The notes: generated by a model not told the origin, from the sequence alone. Positions 41,338 to 51,109 are shown, counted from the first letter of the stretch. The stretch: 64,000 nucleotides of DNA from Mesostigma viride (GCA_009746045.1 RPFO01000079.1:1320785-1384784), one strand, 5' to 3'. Numbers and translations are program-made.

Positions 41338-43586
41338 CCAGGCACGAGGTAGCTGGGTTGGAAGCATTAGCTCAGCCCCAAGGCACCAAATTGTCTGCCA
41401 ACCCTCCCGCTCTGAGGTCAAGATTGGCAGTCGCCTTGCAAGCATTACACAGGTCACATAAGCAACAAGCTGCTGTGGCCGCAGGGTTGGCAAAAGTCTC
41501 AGCTGTGTGCACTAGTCAGGACCCCTGGACCCTGGCAATAGACACTCAGGCACAGGTCAGTGTGATCAGTGCACAAGCCATCCCTGGTCTTGAGATTGCA
41601 CCTTCATTTTGGGCACGGGTGCAGGATTTCTCAGGCCAAAGCTCACTGGATGTAGTGGGACAAGTGATGCTCCCTATACTTGGTATTCAGACACCCTTCC
41701 AGGTGGTGGAGGGGTACTCTGGTAACACCTTGTTGGGGGAACCTTTTGTATCCTATCCTGGGGTGCTTATCTCAGCTAATGAGCTCAGTGTCACAGGGGT
41801 GGGTGCAGTTCCTCTGGACCACTTTAAAATCCCTCTCTCCAGTATTGTCCCTGGTATGGATGCTGTCATCAAGGCAGTCAACACTCAGTATGCACCAGGG
41901 GAGATCCCTGATCTGGACAAGTTAGTGCACAGCCAGTTCCTCCATCCCTCAGCCTTTGGGCTGGGTAAGTGGGACATAGCCATGCACTCACCCCACCAAA
42001 TCTCCCACGTCATACAAGAATGCAAAACACAAAAAGGGTTTACCAAGTGGCTGATGGCCATTGTCCACCAAGCCAGGCAGGAATGGGTCCTGCCCAACCC
42101 CAAAAACCCTCAATACAAACCGCCTGTCACCCCTTCATGGGACGTGCCAGAGGGAGCCAAAAAGCTCAGATTAAAATTTGTTCTCAAACAAAAACCACAA
42201 AAAGTGGGCTCCCCAATCTTCCATGCCAGACCATGTGTCACAGAATTAAAGGGGACCTCCACACTGCCAAAAGGGGAAACATACACACCTGGGCTGCAAC
42301 AAACCTCACTCAGGATCATGCTCTCCCTCTTCCTCCACAACCTCAATGCAGGCCAAGACTATGTCTGCAAAGCCACTGATATTAAAAGGGCCTTCCTCAG
42401 GGGGGACCCAGAAAAGGCTGAATCTGTGTGGAAAGGGAAGGTGTACGTGGTAGACACCCCAGCTGTGTGGAAACCTTATATTGATGAGCCCCACCTTATC
42501 ATCAACATTGGGGTGGAAGGGCTTGTCAGTGCCCCAAAAATTTTCAGAGACTCAGCAGAGGAAGTATTCAAAAAGCTCAAGGCCACGTATGATGACCTGG
42601 ACCCATGCTTTTTTGTTGTACCCACCCCCTCTGGACTGCTGTTCTTTGTGTGGCATGGAGATGACCAACTCATTTGTGGGCCTAGAGCTGAGGTGGAAAC
42701 CTTTATTCAGCAGGTCCAGGAATCATATGAGATTGGCAAACAGGTGGAATTGAGCACAACCCCCATCCAGTTCTGTGGCATCATGTTGCAGCTGCATAGG
42801 CAGCCAGATCAGTGGGTCTGCTCTCTCTCCCCTCCTGCAGAATATATCCAAGATTGTCTAGATCTGCTGCAGGACAACTACCTCCCCTTACATATGTGTG
42901 CCACTGTTCAGGGCAAACTGGGGTGGTGGTCAGCCATCTGTGGGGCTCCCTTAGCTGTCATCAGCAGGGTCACCCATGATGTTCTAGTCAAGATCAAATG
43001 CAGTCACATCAGGAAGTTGGTCAATGACTGTCCCCCCCTCATCCTCCATGGCCTGAATCTGATGGAAGACATCCACATCCAATGTGTCATGGACAGCTCC
43101 ATGGAGAGCAGAACAATCAATCAGATGGGGGCACGGGAATCAGGGCTGTTTTTTCTCACCAACAGGTCAGATTACATGTCCCTCACTTCCTGGTACAGCA
43201 GGCTACACCGCAGAAAACCTGGCAGCAGCAACTCAGCTGAATGTCGTGCTGTGGTGTCTGCTGCATTGCATGCTCGTTCCCTGCAGCACATGCTCACCTG
43301 GCTACAAACCCAGGCAGGCAGCACATGCAATGTCATCTCACATCTCTACACTGACAGCTTTTCTGTGATCAGTTTTCTAACCAAGAAATCTGTTTCTGCT
43401 GCTGTCCACACTGACCTGGATTGGGTGATCCTCAAACAGGAGGCAACCTACTTTTCCAGCTGGACTCATGTGGATGATGAGGACAACCCAGCAGACGCTC
43501 TAACGAAGCTGCGGGATGCTGCTGGCCAACAGTACCAGCTCCTCTTTCAGAACATGAACCCCTATGATATCAGAGTCAGTGTTTGA
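41262..43586 (+). CDS. B1 protease-like, RT and RNase H
   Basis: Open frame with no ATG near its start, overlapping the integrase frame over 41262-41337. It needs a -1 (or +2) shift, whether programmed or by mutation. Retropepsin-like: AIDTQAQVSVIS at about 41537 and NTLLGEPFV at about 41726. RT: ATDIKRAFLRGD (42373) and FVWHGDDQLI (42648). RNase H: VMDSSME (43087), SAECRAV (43234), YTDSFSV (43347), and DNPADALTKL (43483). Same domain order and HGDD as family A although the sequences are far apart, so the plan is a lineage trait. Ends at TGA 43584. Confidence 0.9.
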   Translation, partial: QHHSTLCEPSTLSEARPTSQPGDCLTRHEVAGLEALAQPQGTKLSANPPALRSRLAVALQALHRSHKQQAAVAAGLAKVSAVCTSQDPWTLAIDTQAQVSVISAQAIPGLEIAPSFWARVQDFSGQSSLDVVGQVMLPILGIQTPFQVVEGYSGNTLLGEPFVSYPGVLISANELSVTGVGAVPLDHFKIPLSSIVPGMDAVIKAVNTQYAPGEIPDLDKLVHSQFLHPSAFGLGKWDIAMHSPHQISHVIQECKTQKGFTKWLMAIVHQARQEWVLPNPKNPQYKPPVTPSWDVPEGAKKLRLKFVLKQKPQKVGSPIFHARPCVTELKGTSTLPKGETYTPGLQQTSLRIMLSLFLHNLNAGQDYVCKATDIKRAFLRGDPEKAESVWKGKVYVVDTPAVWKPYIDEPHLIINIGVEGLVSAPKIFRDSAEEVFKKLKATYDDLDPCFFVVPTPSGLLFFVWHGDDQLICGPRAEVETFIQQVQESYEIGKQVELSTTPIQFCGIMLQLHRQPDQWVCSLSPPAEYIQDCLDLLQDNYLPLHMCATVQGKLGWWSAICGAPLAVISRVTHDVLVKIKCSHIRKLVNDCPPLILHGLNLMEDIHIQCVMDSSMESRTINQMGARESGLFFLTNRSDYMSLTSWYSRLHRRKPGSSNSAECRAVVSAALHARSLQHMLTWLQTQAGSTCNVISHLYTDSFSVISFLTKKSVSAAVHTDLDWVILKQEATYFSSWTHVDDEDNPADALTKLRDAAGQQYQLLFQNMNPYDIRVSV

Positions 43587-43959
43587 ATAAATGACTGGCC
43601 ATAGCACAGTACACAACCACCACACCCCTTACCACAGCGATAGCTGCTGGGCGCCATAAAATTCAACACATTCGTTGTGGGGTGTGAGTGCTGGCTAGGT
43701 CAGATTTGTATCCATTTGCAGCTTGAGGACACAAGCTTTGTATCCATTTACTTAATGTGTGCTTCAGTACCTGGCCAAACCAGCCAGCTGTGTACACCTT
43801 ATTTAATGTGCAATATAACACCTGGCCAGAACAGCCAGCTGTAACCAACCTGGCTCAACCAGCCATGTCTCTTTTGTACCCCTAATCAACTTAAAAACAA
43901 TAACAATAATGTTGGGGGTGCAGACCTGCATTAAGAAATAAATAATAAAACAATACTGG
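43587..43959 (+). other. B1 3' untranslated region
   Basis: A/C-rich non-coding region with short internal repeats (CCTGGCCA, ACCAGCCAGCTGT). The segment before the LTR, AAGAAATAAATAATAAAA, is A-rich rather than a classical polypurine tract. Confidence 0.6.
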
Positions 43960-44432
43960 AGTTAGTCTCCATGCTTTGCTGTAGACTAAGTCTCAAAGGC
44001 ATTGTGAATACAACGTATGAATAAGCCTTGTAAACCCACGTTGGTATGTGAATATAAATACCACGTGGGCTATGCAGATAGGGATGCTAGTCGAGTCGCA
44101 TACGTTTCCCTAGATAGGTACTTTGGGTACTGAGGTACGTGACAGATGTCAGTACCCAGTATACGTAGTGTCCTGTCATTGGACGGTACTAGAGTATCCT
44201 AGATAGGGACCGTACTGCAGCGTGCATTGATTTGTGATCGCACGATGCAGTGACTAGGCAGCTACCTGTCATCGTGCGGCCTCGGGCCAACGGTCTGCAC
44301 CCAACGGTCACTGGCGGCGCAGCCGGTGAGAGGAACGTTGATAAAGGGTAAACCTATTTTCTAATGAACCAAGCAATTCATTGCTCACAGCTTTCAGTGT
44401 TCTCAAGCAATATATCCCACCGCAGTCTAACT
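43960..44432 (+). repeat. B1 3' LTR
   Basis: 473 bp, AGTTAGTCTCC to CAGTCTAACT, followed by GGGAC. Confidence 0.96.
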
Positions 44433-44437
44433 GGGAC

Positions 44438-44608
44438 CTGGATTATTTGTTGCTGAAGGAGTTGGCCAGTTTGGTTGACTTGAAGCATATCCCTGGCGAG
44501 GAGAACCCTGCTGATGCATTGACCAAGCTGCCACACAAGGCCCCAGCCCAGTACAATGTACTGAGGAAGCTCATGAATGCTGACTGTCAAGTCGGTCTAT
44601 CTGTCTAA
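44438..44608 (+). pseudogene. A1 Pol, C-terminal end after B1
   Basis: Last 56 codons of A1 RNase H, in frame with 28875: LDYLLLKELASLVDLK, HIPGEENPADALTKL, ending CQVGLSV before TAA. It matches A2 38006-38176, which proves that B1 split an intact gene. Confidence 0.95.
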
Positions 44609-45358
44609 AAGCTGAGAGCTGGGTGCTTAAGTCTCTGGTTATCAGGCTGGGAGCTTGATTGTACATAATCCTGAGCACACCTTGAGGGGTGAGACATGTC
44701 TCTGGTGTGGGAATGTCTGACATTGTCTCTAATGGAGAGATGTCTATCTGGGGTTTTCATCTCAGTCTGAGGTTTCCCCAGATCTGTGGTTTGTGGGCGG
44801 GGTTCGATTCCCTGGTGCCGTCTTAAGGCGGAGTTTCACGGACTGGCTGACCCATCCACCATGCTGGTGAGGTGGCGACAGGTCCCCTGATTTTCCACGG
44901 TTGGAATGAGTATAGGAGCTTGTGTTTTGCATGTGCTTCGCGTAGATGTTGTGTCTGGTTCGATAAGGGGCAGCAGACCGGCGCCGACTCCCGTCTGGGG
45001 GTCAGCAATGTTTTCTGATGAGCTGTTGTGGGTGATCTGTGGGGTTTCGCCTAAGGTCCTGCTGAAGGTTGTACATACTTCTCAAGTTCTTCACTGAACA
45101 CCTATGGGCTGCCACAGTTGGCCAACCTCTTGTACATGGGTAACACAACGAGCCTCCCGGGAAGGGATAGGGACTCATTGTAATTTGTTTGTGCTCCTGA
45201 ACCAGTATGGGTGCTATGTACATATAATAAGGAATCCAAGCTGACTGTCATGCCCAGTGGGTTGTGACTTGTAGTCGGGGAGGATGTCCAGTACCCATTG
45301 TGTGTGTTTGTATGTAGACTTGTGTGAGCTGCTACAGCTCAAGAAAAGAAAGGATTGG
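44609..45358 (+). other. A1 3' untranslated region
   Basis: Collinear with A2 38177-38924, including the B-box-like GTTCGATTC (about 44802) and the purine-rich end AAGAAAAGAAAGGATTGG. No gene is seen. Confidence 0.7.
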
Positions 45359-46050
45359 GGTTAACGCCAAGCGCATTGGCGTGATCCTGATTCGGCATAT
45401 CTCTGCGATTCCAGCGGCACCGGAACGAGGTCATTCCGACAAGTATCAAGAAAGTTATGGCGTTCCGACTTCCCGGTCGCGCGCGAGCGCGAGCCGGCTG
45501 TTCTTCTAAGTCGGACGTGAATATTTGCCGACGACATATGGGGTCGACAGTAATTCCTGGGCTGACAGGAATTAGGTGCTGAACCTACGACGGTATTGGA
45601 TTAATACGTCGTACGCAGGAAATAGGAACCTTAACCTGTGGTCTGTTGGTACCGCAGGCTTAGTCCTGGACTTCTAGGTGCAGATGCAATAGTCACTGTG
45701 GACTGTGCTCTGTGGTCACTGTACCTGTATAGCAGACCTACTGTATAGGAACTGGGCGCTGTACAGGTAGTGAATACTGTACCGGGGGTGTTATTACTGA
45801 GCAGGCCTCCTAGGCTGCTCAGGACTAGCAAGCACAGTGCACAAGTATATAAAGAATAGGCCAGTGCCAATTGGGCATCTCTTGCGAGCCCGCCTCACGT
45901 GTGTTGCCTTGACTTGGCAAACTCGTGTACAAGCCTCAAGTGTGTGAGCGCTGTAACATTATCCAATTTTAACAAAGCTCCGTTCCAACCACATTCACAC
46001 ATTGCTGCATTGCAACCATATCCTATACATTGCGTTTAAAAACGTTAACT
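45359..46050 (+). repeat. A1 3' LTR
   Basis: 692 bp, first base G rather than A, ending ACGTTAACT. TATATAAAG lies at 45846. Followed by ATGCT at 46051-46055. Confidence 0.95.
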
Positions 46051-46077
46051 ATGCTCCCCACGGAGCTATGATTTTAA

Positions 46078-46140
46078 CCCGTGTTTTTTTACAACGCGAT
46101 ACATCGCGTTGTAGGGTTAGAACGCGATGTATCGCGTTGT
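46078..46140 (+). repeat. Left TIR of the TTAA element with doubled palindrome
   Basis: CCCGTG plus a T run, then two near-copies of a palindrome (AACGCGAT, two bases, ATCGCGTT) separated by GTAGGGTTAG. The right TIR has one copy. These could be transposase-binding sites. Confidence 0.7.
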
Positions 46141-47630
46141 AATCTGACACGTGGCAAACCTATTAAACATGCGATTCTTGGTCTGAAACTTTCGACATAG
46201 GTCAGAAACATCTCATAGTAGAATTCAAGAAAAAACCCTGGTATTTTTGGTATTTTTTTTGTGACAGCTGCAAACAAATATGTACCACTGAAATCAGGCA
46301 TTTTCGCGGGACGAAGGTGAAGACGACGGCCATGACGACAGGTAGATCTCGCCAGTTTTCGTGCGAATTTCAGTGGCTGTTGGGTGGCACGACCATGATG
46401 ATGCGTTCAAAGGTTGATAATTAGGTTTCTACGAGTTTGTTGAGGTACTGGGGCAAAGGAAACGTAGTTTGTTCCAGTTTCTCACCCAACTTTCATGCGG
46501 AAACCCTGGAAACCGGCATACATATTATCACATCAAGACTCGGGTCTGCTGCGGCACCATGCTTGGTATTTCCATGGTGTTTCGACTTCTTAACACATGT
46601 TTATTCATTCCGAACGCCCGGACTCTCGACTAAACCGAGATTTGTGCAGACTTTTATTGGGTAGCTCCGGGCATGATGGTGCCTGCAAATAGCGTAAGGC
46701 GTGACCGTGGCTATTGCTACGGTATGCTGTATTTTCCTGGAAATTGCCTCTGCCACCGGCTCAATAGTAGTGCTTGCAGGCGTAAGTATATCGTGTTTCT
46801 ACCTAGTTTCTGCCAGTTTTCCACTTATTTCTACCGACCTCTGCCCAGCCTCTCTAAGACCGCCATCCTACTCGACGTTGCTTGCATGTCAGCCATAGCA
46901 GGTTGCAGTTGTGCAGTATTTAGGTGCTGTATACGTCGTCAAGCCGTGCATATATCGTGAGGATTGGATGTTGATGGTTTATACTGCGTTGATTGTGCAA
47001 GAAGATCAGCTAGGTGCATGCCCATAATCATGGTGTATAATCATGTGTTGTTAGCATCTTGCCACCATTTGCTAGCATGCATTCCAGCGTCATCTTTGCC
47101 TGCATGTAAGCTCATGGATCACTCAACCTATCCAAGCCTTGCATTACACGTGCCTCTTTCTTTCAGTATTGCACGCGTTATGGAATGAAAACCCGGCACC
47201 TTCGTTCCCACGAGGCATGTGCTCAACACGTTGTGAGAGTGGATGATGCTTTGGCTATGGCTGCCTGATTCAGTCATATTAGGTCATCCAGCCAGTCATG
47301 ATGTTTGATGCATGTTTGATGCTGTATAACTTATACAACACCTTAGTATTTTCAACGTTTTGACCCTCCAAGCTCACTATGGCCCCGTTTATGGGGCTCG
47401 TGTCGTTGCGTCATGTTGTGAAGGGCTCTCATTTTTCCCACTGCGAACTTGTACTGCGTTGTAATTGTGATGCTAATGAAAAATAGCTCCAGTGGCCCAA
47501 TGGGCCTGAGTTTTGTTTCACAGAGCCTGCATATGTTGCCCATAGCTCGTGCAAGAAGCCAGATTTTTTTCATGAACCATTTGTGAATAAGCACATGACT
47601 TGTGACCTAGTGTCCATCTTCCCAGTAAAA

Positions 47631-47646
47631 GTCCTAAATTTAGGAC
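47631..47646. repeat. 16-bp perfect palindrome, copy 1
   Basis: GTCCTAAATTTAGGAC, repeated exactly at 49355-49370. Both lie inside the TTAA element. Confidence 0.85.
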
Positions 47647-49194
47647 CAAGTGGAATTAAAAAATATATATGCAAACATTAAAATTTGACCCTGGCATTCG
47701 TGCCCATGACAGATAACACACTTTTTTAGTTTCTATCAAAAACCTGGCCGGGGTCAAATAATTACATTTAGTGCATGAATGGGCCCTGCCACCTGCCAGA
47801 CCTCAAAGCGCGAATTTGGCCAAAATGTGGGTTTTAGGACCATTAGGACCAATTATTGTCAACGCATGACCATGCTATCCACACGGTCCCTTGAGCATCT
47901 TACAAGCGCTAGGGGACCCTACGAGGCCTTGGGATGGCGGGGCAGAGTATAACAAGGCCATACCCTGCTGTGGCTGCCTCTATATATACGCGTGATTAAC
48001 GGTGTCACAGATGGTGCAGGTAATGCAATATAGGGTTGCATGGTTGCTGAGGTTGCCCGGCTTGAACATGGCCCACCCCTTGCGGTAAACTTTCTCTAAG
48101 CACATGCCAAACCTTCTTTGACATCACGGACATGCTGGCCACCACCCAGCGATGAAAAAACATTGCATTTGCTTTGCAACTAACACATGAATGCAGCCAA
48201 ATCAAGTTACAAAACAACGTTGTGCTAACATGCAACGCTTTGTGAGCGAATTCAGGGTGCATGTAACACGTAAACCATACTGTATATACTGTCTGAGAAC
48301 ACCCTGAACGACTGCAGGCCATAGGACCATGGTTTATAACATACACATGAGTAAAACTGCTCTTACGCATGTGTGTTTTAGCTGCAGCGGACGACGAAGA
48401 TAGAGACGTAAAAAATTGTATGACGTAAACCAACTATGTGTGACAGTTATGTGCACAGAGAGCGTCCCCTCTTTTTAGGCATAGCTGGCTGACTCAAAAC
48501 ACCACGACAGCGTTGCCAGTTACACTCATGATCTAGGACAACCCGGCACTTACCTGCTACTTACGTCGCCTCATTCCAGATGGTTGCAAAAAAGTCGCTG
48601 AAATCCGCAGCGAGGTCAGCTTTCCGAGAGCTGAGCGCACCAAAGCTGGCCAACCGGTTCGAAAATGATATAAACCACGCTTGTGCTGCGTTCTAGGTCC
48701 AAGAAATACCGAAAGTGAAGACCTATAAGGTGCGCTCGCTGCCCAGCCTGAACGTCCCTAAAACATGGTCGACAATGGAAATCGGGCAAGAATATCACGG
48801 CCCAGGCGCTCCCATGTCAAATACTCCGTTTCTAAACTCCAGACTATAATAAAAATCGTCCACAAAAATTTCCTGGCTTGATTCGCACCACCATTGCTAA
48901 TACACTAACATGTTTGTGCCAAAATCGACCCTCCGCGAGCAGGCGATCTGCGACCCATTTGTGTTGTGCCGCTGTGATACAGCGCTACACATAAAAACTT
49001 GCGCAGAAAATATTCACAGCCTTTAAGCATAACTAACAACCTTTCGTTTTTGCTACTGGGCGCCCGAAATGATAAACGCACGTGAAAACGCCGGCCACGA
49101 TTGTCAGGTCGCCATATCCACCTCACTTCATTCCCGCACCCACTTTTTCGCTCCAAAATCGGTTATATTTTTGGTCGAGGTACCTACTTTCCCG

Positions 49195-49315
49195 CCATTA
49201 TACCCGGTACCCGGGTACGGAATCCGGGTACCATGTGCCGGTACCACGGGTCGGGTACATCATGCCGGGTACGGTCCACATGGGGTACGGTCCATATAGT
49301 GACCCCCCCCCCGGT
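49195..49315 (+). repeat. GGTACC/GGGTACGG-rich cluster
   Basis: Irregular tandem GGTACC, GGGTACGG and CCGGGTA motifs ending in a C run. It is compositionally like 7098-7145. Confidence 0.55.
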
Positions 49316-49354
49316 ACCTCGGTTATAGTGACCACTAGGACGATTTAGGACAAA

Positions 49355-49370
49355 GTCCTAAATTTAGGAC
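49355..49370. repeat. 16-bp perfect palindrome, copy 2
   Basis: GTCCTAAATTTAGGAC, as at 47631-47646. Confidence 0.85.
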
Positions 49371-49575
49371 CGTGGGATGATTAACAGTAGGGTCAAGAAA
49401 TCGCGGTCATGGTAAGACCCCCCTGTATTCAAACCAGTGTATCTCTCTAATGAATTAGCATTTTGTAGGTCTGAGTAGCTCAAAAAATCCTTTGATTTAT
49501 GGGCTTTCAGGAAAGTATACACATGACCATGAAAAAAAAATTTCCTTAGGTGCTATACGCGTTCTAAAAAGAGCT

Positions 49576-49615
49576 TACAACGCGATATATCGCGTTCTAA
49601 TTAAAAAAACACGGG
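49576..49615 (-). repeat. Right TIR of the TTAA element
   Basis: Reads inward as CCCGTGTTTTTTTA, then ATTAG and a single AACGCGATATATCGCGTT palindrome. Confidence 0.75.
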
Positions 49616-49619
49616 TTAA

Positions 49620-50007
49620 TTAATTAATGGCTGACCATGACTATCATTTGGCTGGGATTTGTAAGCTATCCTACCTCTCCTAGACGAAACATCCGATACT
49701 GGGTCAGGATACATGCACAGTCAGCAAAAAGATATCCACATGTGGTGAGATGTGCGATTGCTGGCTACACCTTGGCGGCATCTTGGCATGGAGGGCCAAA
49801 TACAACAACCCTGTGGGCCATGGCAGACTCAATTGGCTGGCATAGGGGCATCAAGGGCCACCTAAAACAATCACACAGGCCAGCAGCCATGGCAGATTTA
49901 TGTCGACATCTTGGGACTATGGGCCAATTTAAACTGTTGCAGAAACCACTACATGGAGTACGTGGGAAAAAGCTTTCTAGCCTTGCTTATACGCCTCCTC
50001 CCCCCTG
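49620..50007. other. Interval between TTAA element and (TCC)n
   Basis: A plus-strand frame from 49637 reads unrecognised sequence (MTIIWLGFVSYPTSPRR) before entering the repeat. I see no domain, and no evidence that it is expressed. Confidence 0.4.
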
Positions 50008-51108
50008 CCCTCCTCCTCCTCCTCCTCCTCCTCCTCCTCCTCCTCCTCCTCCTCCTCCTCCTCCTCCTCCTCTCCTCCTCCTCCTCCTCCTCCTCCTCCT
50101 CCTCCTCCTCCTCCTCCTCCTCCTCTCCTCCTCCTCCTCCTCCTCCTCCTCCTCCTCCTCCTCCTCCTCCTCCTCCTCCTCCTCCTCCTCCTCCTCCTCC
50201 TCCTCCTCCTCCTCCTCCTCCTCCTCCTCCTCCTCCTCCTCCTCCTCCTCCTCCTCCTCCTCCTCCTCCTCCTCCTCCTCCTCCTCCTCCTCCTCCTCCT
50301 CCTCCTCCTCCTCCTCCTCCTCCTCCTCCTCCTCCTCCTCCTCCTCCTCCTCCTCCTCCTCCTCCTCCTCCTCCTCCTCCTCCTCCTCCTCCTCCTCCTC
50401 CTCCTCCTCCTCCTCCTCCTCCTCCTCCTCCTCCTCCTCCTCCTCCTCCTCCTCCTCCTCCTCCTCCTCCTCCTCCTCCTCCTCCTCCTCCTCCTCCTCC
50501 TCCTCCTCCTCCTCCTCCTCCTCCTCCTCCTCCTCCTCCTCCTCCTCCTCCTCCTCCTCCTCCTCCTCTCTCCTCCTCCTCCTCCTCCTCCTCCTCCTCC
50601 TCCTCCTCCTCCTCCTCCTCCTCCTCCTCCTCCTCCTCCTCCTCCTCCTCCTCCTCCTCCTCCTCCTCCTCCTCCTCCTCCTCCTCCTCCTCCTCCTCCT
50701 CCTCCTCCTCCTCCTCCTCCTCCTCCTCCTCCTCCTCCTCCTCCTCCTCCTCCTCCTCCTCCTCCTCCTCCTCCTCCTCCTCCTCCTCCTCCTCCTCCTC
50801 CTCCTCCTCCTCCTCCTCCTCCTCCTCCTCCTCCTCCTCCTCCTCCTCCTCCTCCTCCTCCTCCTCCTCCTCCTCCTCCTCCTCCTCCTCCTCCTCCTCC
50901 TCCTCCTCCTCCTCCTCCTCCTCCTCCTCCTCCTCCTCCTCCTCCTCCTCCTCCTCCTCCTCCTCCTCCTCCTCCTCCTCCTCCTCCTCCTCCTCCTCCT
51001 CCTCCTCCTCCTCCTCCTCCTCCTCCTCCTCCTCCTCCTCCTCCTCCTCCTCCTCCTCCTCCTCCTCCTCCTCCTCCTCCTCCTCCTCCTCCTCCTCCCC
51101 CTCCTCCT
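50008..51108. repeat. 1.1-kb (TCC)n / (GGA)n microsatellite
   Basis: Nearly perfect triplet tract. A missing base near 50072 and 50126 and a CTCTC near 50569 change its phase. On the minus strand it follows the acidic end of the hAT transposase (DDDEEEEGEEEE at about 51080-51121), so it may be an expansion of that Glu-coding tail. Long Pro, Ser, Leu, Glu, Gly or Arg frames here are artefacts. The homopurine/homopyrimidine strand can form triplex DNA. Confidence 0.97.
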
Positions 51109-51109
51109 C

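Larger units (their letters stand above)
28876..44432 (+). mobile_element. Copia-like element B1 (middle member of the nest)
   Basis: 473-bp LTRs at 28876-29348 and 43960-44432 differ at one position by eye (the C/T in GGTACCAG and GGTACTAG). Own length is about 7.5 kb after removing A2. The order is ORF1, Gag, integrase, protease-like, RT, RNase H. LTR ends are AGTTAG and CTAACT. It disrupts A1 pol and is itself disrupted in gag by A2 at 31591. Confidence 0.95.
21815..46050 (+). mobile_element. Copia-like element A1 (outer member of the nest)
   Basis: LTRs at 21815-22506 and 45359-46050 flank ORF1, Gag, and a Pol split at 28875 by element B1. A1's own sequence is about 8.0 kb after removing B1 and the 636-bp TIR element in gag, matching the 8031-bp sister A2. 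The ATGCT duplication proves that the two distant LTRs belong to one insertion. LTRs show about five differences by eye (21815, 21934-21935 area, 22147 area, 22308-22310 area, 22504), the most of the three copia-like elements, as expected for the oldest. Confidence 0.93.
46078..49615. mobile_element. piggyBac-like TTAA element, no transposase found
   Basis: Flanked on both sides by TTAA (46074-46077 and 49616-49619). Ends are CCCGTGTTTTTTTA and, at the other end, its exact reverse complement, TAAAAAAACACGGG. Inside each end is a palindrome of AACGCGAT facing ATCGCGTT: two copies on the left (about 46092-46140), one on the right (about 49577-49598). TTAA targets with CCC ends are the hallmark of piggyBac. 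The 3.5-kb interior shows no DDD transposase; a 38-codon ORF at 48580-48696 (MVAKKSLKSAARSAFREL) and a 142-codon minus frame at 48005-48433 are not recognised. It is probably non-autonomous. Confidence 0.8.

Noticed and set aside
48005-48433. 142-residue minus-strand frame in the TTAA element as a transposase
   Set aside because: No DDD/DDE pattern, no zinc finger, and far shorter than a piggyBac transposase.
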